Assembly (NCBI GenBank): GCA_900546065.1
Contig: URBK01000008.1
Coordinates: 1 to 64,000, forward strand
Length of the DNA: 64,000 nt
Reading direction: 5' to 3'
Source: an uncultured Alistipes sp.
Lineage (GTDB): Bacteria > Bacteroidota > Bacteroidia > Bacteroidales > Rikenellaceae
Below, piece by piece: positions 61,635-64,000 of the stretch (its first letter is position 1; each line of letters begins with the position of its first letter). The notes beneath the pieces are model-generated. The model did no database searches and was not told the origin of the DNA. It worked only from the letters and a program-made list of their open reading frames with translations. Both the position numbers and the translations under genes were made by a program.

Positions 61635-63248
61635 ATGAGCATAAGAGATAAGATAACGGCATGGGAACCTGCGGCCGAGTGGTCGGATGCGGGCGACGGC
61701 ATACTTACGCTGCCCGTCGAGACCTTCCACGATGTTGCCGTGCGCCTCAAGCAGGAGGGATTCGACTTCCTGCGCAGCCTCACAGGCATGGACTGGGGCG
61801 AGGGCCGCTTCGGCGCCGTCTACCACATAGAGTCTACGGCCACGGGCGAGAACGTCGTGCTGCGCGTGCTGACACCCGCCCCCGACAAGTGCGGCCTTCC
61901 GTCGGTGGGCGACGTATGGAAGGGCGCCCTGCTCAACGAGCGCGAGGCATACGATTACTTCGGCATACAGTTCCTCAACCACCCCGACATGCGTCGCCTC
62001 TATCTGCGCGACGACTGGGTCGGATACCCCCTGCGCAAGGATTATGATCCTTCGCTCAACCCCCTGCGCATGAGCAACGAGGTCGCGCAGGACAGCACCC
62101 CCCACTTCGAGCTTATGCCCGACGGCAGCCTCATACGCAAGCGCGGCGTCATATTCGACGAGGGTGAGTATGTGATCAACGTCGGCCCGCAGCACCCCGC
62201 CACGCACGGCGTACTCCGTTTCCGCGTCTCGCTCGAAGGCGAGATCATCCGCAAGCTCGACGTACACTGCGGATACATACACCGCGGCATCGAGAAGATG
62301 TGCGAGAGCCTGACCTATCCGCAGACACTGGCCCTGACCGACCGTCTGGACTACCTCGGAGCCTCGCAGAACCGACACGCCCTCTGCATGTGCATAGAGA
62401 AGGGTCTGGGGCTGGAGGTGAGCCAGCGCGTGCAGTACATACGCACCATCATGGACGAGCTGCAGCGTATCGACTCACACCTGCTCTTCTTCTCGTGTCT
62501 GTGTATGGACATGGGTGCGCTGACGGCATTCTTCTACGGCTTCCGCGACCGCGAGAAGGTGCTCGACATCCTCGAGCAGACCACCGGCGGACGCCTCATA
62601 CAGAACTACAACGTCATCGGCGGCGTGCAGGCCGACATACACCCCGAGTTCGTACGCCGCGTCAAGGAGTTCATCGCCTACATGCGTCCCACGCTGCGCG
62701 AATACCACGAGGTATTCACGGGCAACGTCATCGCCCGCGAGCGTCTGCGCGGCACGGGCGTACTCTCGCGCGAGGACGCCATATCGTTCGGCGCCACGGG
62801 CGGCACGGGACGTGCCTCGGGCTGGGCGTGCGACGTGCGCAAACGCCACCCCTACGCCATGTACGGCAGCGTGGACTTCGACGAGGTGCTCTTCACCGAG
62901 GGCGACTGCTACGCTCGATACTTGGTGCGTATGCACGAGATCGAGCAGAGCATGCGCATCATCGAGCAACTTATAGACAACATCCCCGAAGGCGAATACC
63001 GCGCCAAGACCAAACCCGTAATCCGCATCCCCGAGGGCACATACTATTCGGCCGTCGAGGGCAGCCGCGGCGAGTTCGGCGTCTTCATCGAGAGCCACGG
63101 CGACAAGTCCCCCTACCGCATGAAGTTCCGCTCGACGGGCCTGCCCCTCGTATCGTGCATGGAGACCATAGCCCGCGGCTCGAAGATAGCCGACCTGATA
63201 GCCATAGGCGGTACGCTCGACTATGTCGTCCCCGATATCGACCGTTAA
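61635..63248 (+). CDS. nuoCD: NADH-quinone oxidoreductase subunits C and D, fused
   Basis: A 537-residue fusion. Residues 1-165 are NuoC-like (FLRSLTGMDWGEGRFGAVYH; NEREAYDYFGIQFLNHPDMRRL). From about 172 the NuoD (49 kDa) part begins with YVINVGPQHPATHGVLRF, holding a quinone-site His, then GYIHRGIEKM, YNVIGGVQADIHPEF and LIAIGGTLDYVVPDIDR at the end. The start at 61635 is 2 bp after the nuoB stop. The fusion is common in Bacteroidota and also occurs in E. coli as NuoCD. Confidence 0.95.
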   Translation: MSIRDKITAWEPAAEWSDAGDGILTLPVETFHDVAVRLKQEGFDFLRSLTGMDWGEGRFGAVYHIESTATGENVVLRVLTPAPDKCGLPSVGDVWKGALLNEREAYDYFGIQFLNHPDMRRLYLRDDWVGYPLRKDYDPSLNPLRMSNEVAQDSTPHFELMPDGSLIRKRGVIFDEGEYVINVGPQHPATHGVLRFRVSLEGEIIRKLDVHCGYIHRGIEKMCESLTYPQTLALTDRLDYLGASQNRHALCMCIEKGLGLEVSQRVQYIRTIMDELQRIDSHLLFFSCLCMDMGALTAFFYGFRDREKVLDILEQTTGGRLIQNYNVIGGVQADIHPEFVRRVKEFIAYMRPTLREYHEVFTGNVIARERLRGTGVLSREDAISFGATGGTGRASGWACDVRKRHPYAMYGSVDFDEVLFTEGDCYARYLVRMHEIEQSMRIIEQLIDNIPEGEYRAKTKPVIRIPEGTYYSAVEGSRGEFGVFIESHGDKSPYRMKFRSTGLPLVSCMETIARGSKIADLIAIGGTLDYVVPDIDR

Positions 63249-63267
63249 CAAATAAACTTACAACGAT

Positions 63268-64000
63268 ATGTTCGATTTCAGCATAATAACCCAAGCGATA
63301 CATACGGCTCTCACATCCTTCATGCCCGAAGGTGTGGCCATACTGCTCGAGTGCATCGTGGTGGGCGTGTGTCTGCTGCTGCTCTACACCGTCATCGCCA
63401 TCGTGATGATATTCATGGAGCGCAAGGTGTGCGCCGCCTTCCAGTGCCGTCTGGGTCCCGTCCGCGTGGGCCCGTGGGGCACGCTGCAAGTGGTGTGCGA
63501 CGTATTCAAGATGCTCACAAAGGAGATCATCACAATACGCCACGCCGACAGGTTTCTCTACAATCTGGCACCGTATATCGTCATTCTGGCGTCGGTGCTC
63601 GCATTCTCGTGTCTGCCCATAAACAAGGGCATGGAGGTGCTCGACTTCAACGTCGGCGTCTTCTTCATGATGGCCGCATCGTCAATAGGCGTGGTCGGAA
63701 TACTGCTCGCGGGCTGGAGCTCAAACAACAAGTACTCGCTCATCGGCGCCATGCGAAGCGGCGCGCAGATGATCAGCTACGAGCTTTCGATCGGTCTGTC
63801 GATCCTGACGATCGTCGTGCTCACCGATACCATGCAGTTCTCCGAGATCGTCGAGCGTCAGGCCGACGGATGGTTCATATTCAAGGGACACATCCCCGCC
63901 ATCATAGCCTTCATCATATACCTTATCGCCGGCAACGCCGAGGTCAACCGCGGGCCCTTCGACCTGCCCGAGGCCGAGTCGGAGCTTACGGCCGGTTACC
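63268..64000 (+). CDS. nuoH: NADH-quinone oxidoreductase subunit H (partial, cut by window end)
   Basis: The first 244 codons of the membrane subunit that links the quinone site to the proton-pumping arm. IVMIFMERKVCAAFQCRLGPVRVGPWG near residue 47 is the conserved amphipathic loop, followed by DVFKMLTKE, MISYELSIGLSIL and FDLPEAESELTAGY, the acidic loop near the quinone tunnel. It directly follows nuoCD by 19 bp. In E. coli nuoE, nuoF and nuoG would come between, so those NADH-input subunits are absent here. Confidence 0.95.
   Translation, partial: MFDFSIITQAIHTALTSFMPEGVAILLECIVVGVCLLLLYTVIAIVMIFMERKVCAAFQCRLGPVRVGPWGTLQVVCDVFKMLTKEIITIRHADRFLYNLAPYIVILASVLAFSCLPINKGMEVLDFNVGVFFMMAASSIGVVGILLAGWSSNNKYSLIGAMRSGAQMISYELSIGLSILTIVVLTDTMQFSEIVERQADGWFIFKGHIPAIIAFIIYLIAGNAEVNRGPFDLPEAESELTAGY

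Overview
The window looks like the chromosome of a high-GC gut Bacteroidota, most likely Rikenellaceae (Alistipes-like). This is an inference. Visible support: promoters of the Bacteroidota form TTTG-N19/20-TAnnTTTG in front of tRNA and protein genes; a UpxY-type (NusG-like) antiterminator heading a capsule operon; an OMP_b-brl_3-type outer-membrane protein; secreted glycosidases (two GH78 proteins, GH20, tandem GH43); a Rho factor with a long disordered insert; a fused nuoCD with nuoH directly after it; and NfnAB. No rRNA, CRISPR array, phage or complete insertion sequence was seen.

Layout. 1-7.8 kb: an AT-rich, minus-strand surface-polysaccharide operon (upxY-like, flippase, DegT aminotransferase, CapK-like adenylating enzyme, PglD/NeuD-like acetyltransferase, GT2, Wzy-like polymerase), base composition unlike the rest. 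8.3-22 kb: tRNA-Gly, lepA, a PCMD-type lipoprotein, UbiA-family prenyltransferase, EamA transporter, GH78, pheT, GH20. 22-30 kb: mazG, gamma-carbonic-anhydrase-like protein, then a LytS/LytTR two-component pair followed by a small Gln/Gly-rich exported protein and an outer-membrane barrel protein. 30-38 kb: NupG-like transporter, second GH78, nfnBA, a DUF1573 protein, tRNA-Asn, tRNA-Val, tRNA-Gln. 38-46 kb: ppa, sdaA, a repeat protein split by an in-frame TGA, TIM-barrel isomerase, a pRiA4b ORF-3-like protein, miaA, tRNA-Leu, tandem GH43 lipoprotein. 46-55.4 kb: S1/P1 nuclease, rho, nucleoside hydrolase, and a phoB-phoR-x-pit phosphate operon. 55.8-60 kb: araD-araA-araB. 60-64 kb: a small exported protein and nuoA-nuoB-nuoCD-nuoH (cut by the window end).

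Main points. (1) nuoB is interrupted by a 52-bp segment carrying the Illumina Nextera adapter; this is an assembly artefact, and removing it restores a normal NuoB. (2) Three phased 9-bp direct repeats (CGNTTCACC, periods 21 and 22 bp) lie just after the LytTR regulator gene, 32 bp before the -7 box of the next gene. A further copy lies at the same 32-bp distance before the candidate -7 box of the outer-membrane protein gene. Together they suggest a self-contained envelope regulon (two-component pair, small exported protein, barrel protein) not known to me as a named system. (3) The protein encoded between phoR and the PiT transporter gene resembles the transporter's own C-terminal PhoU-like region. 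(4) The hypothetical gene at 40201-40887 keeps exact repeat phase across its internal TGA, so it is one gene broken by a nonsense codon.
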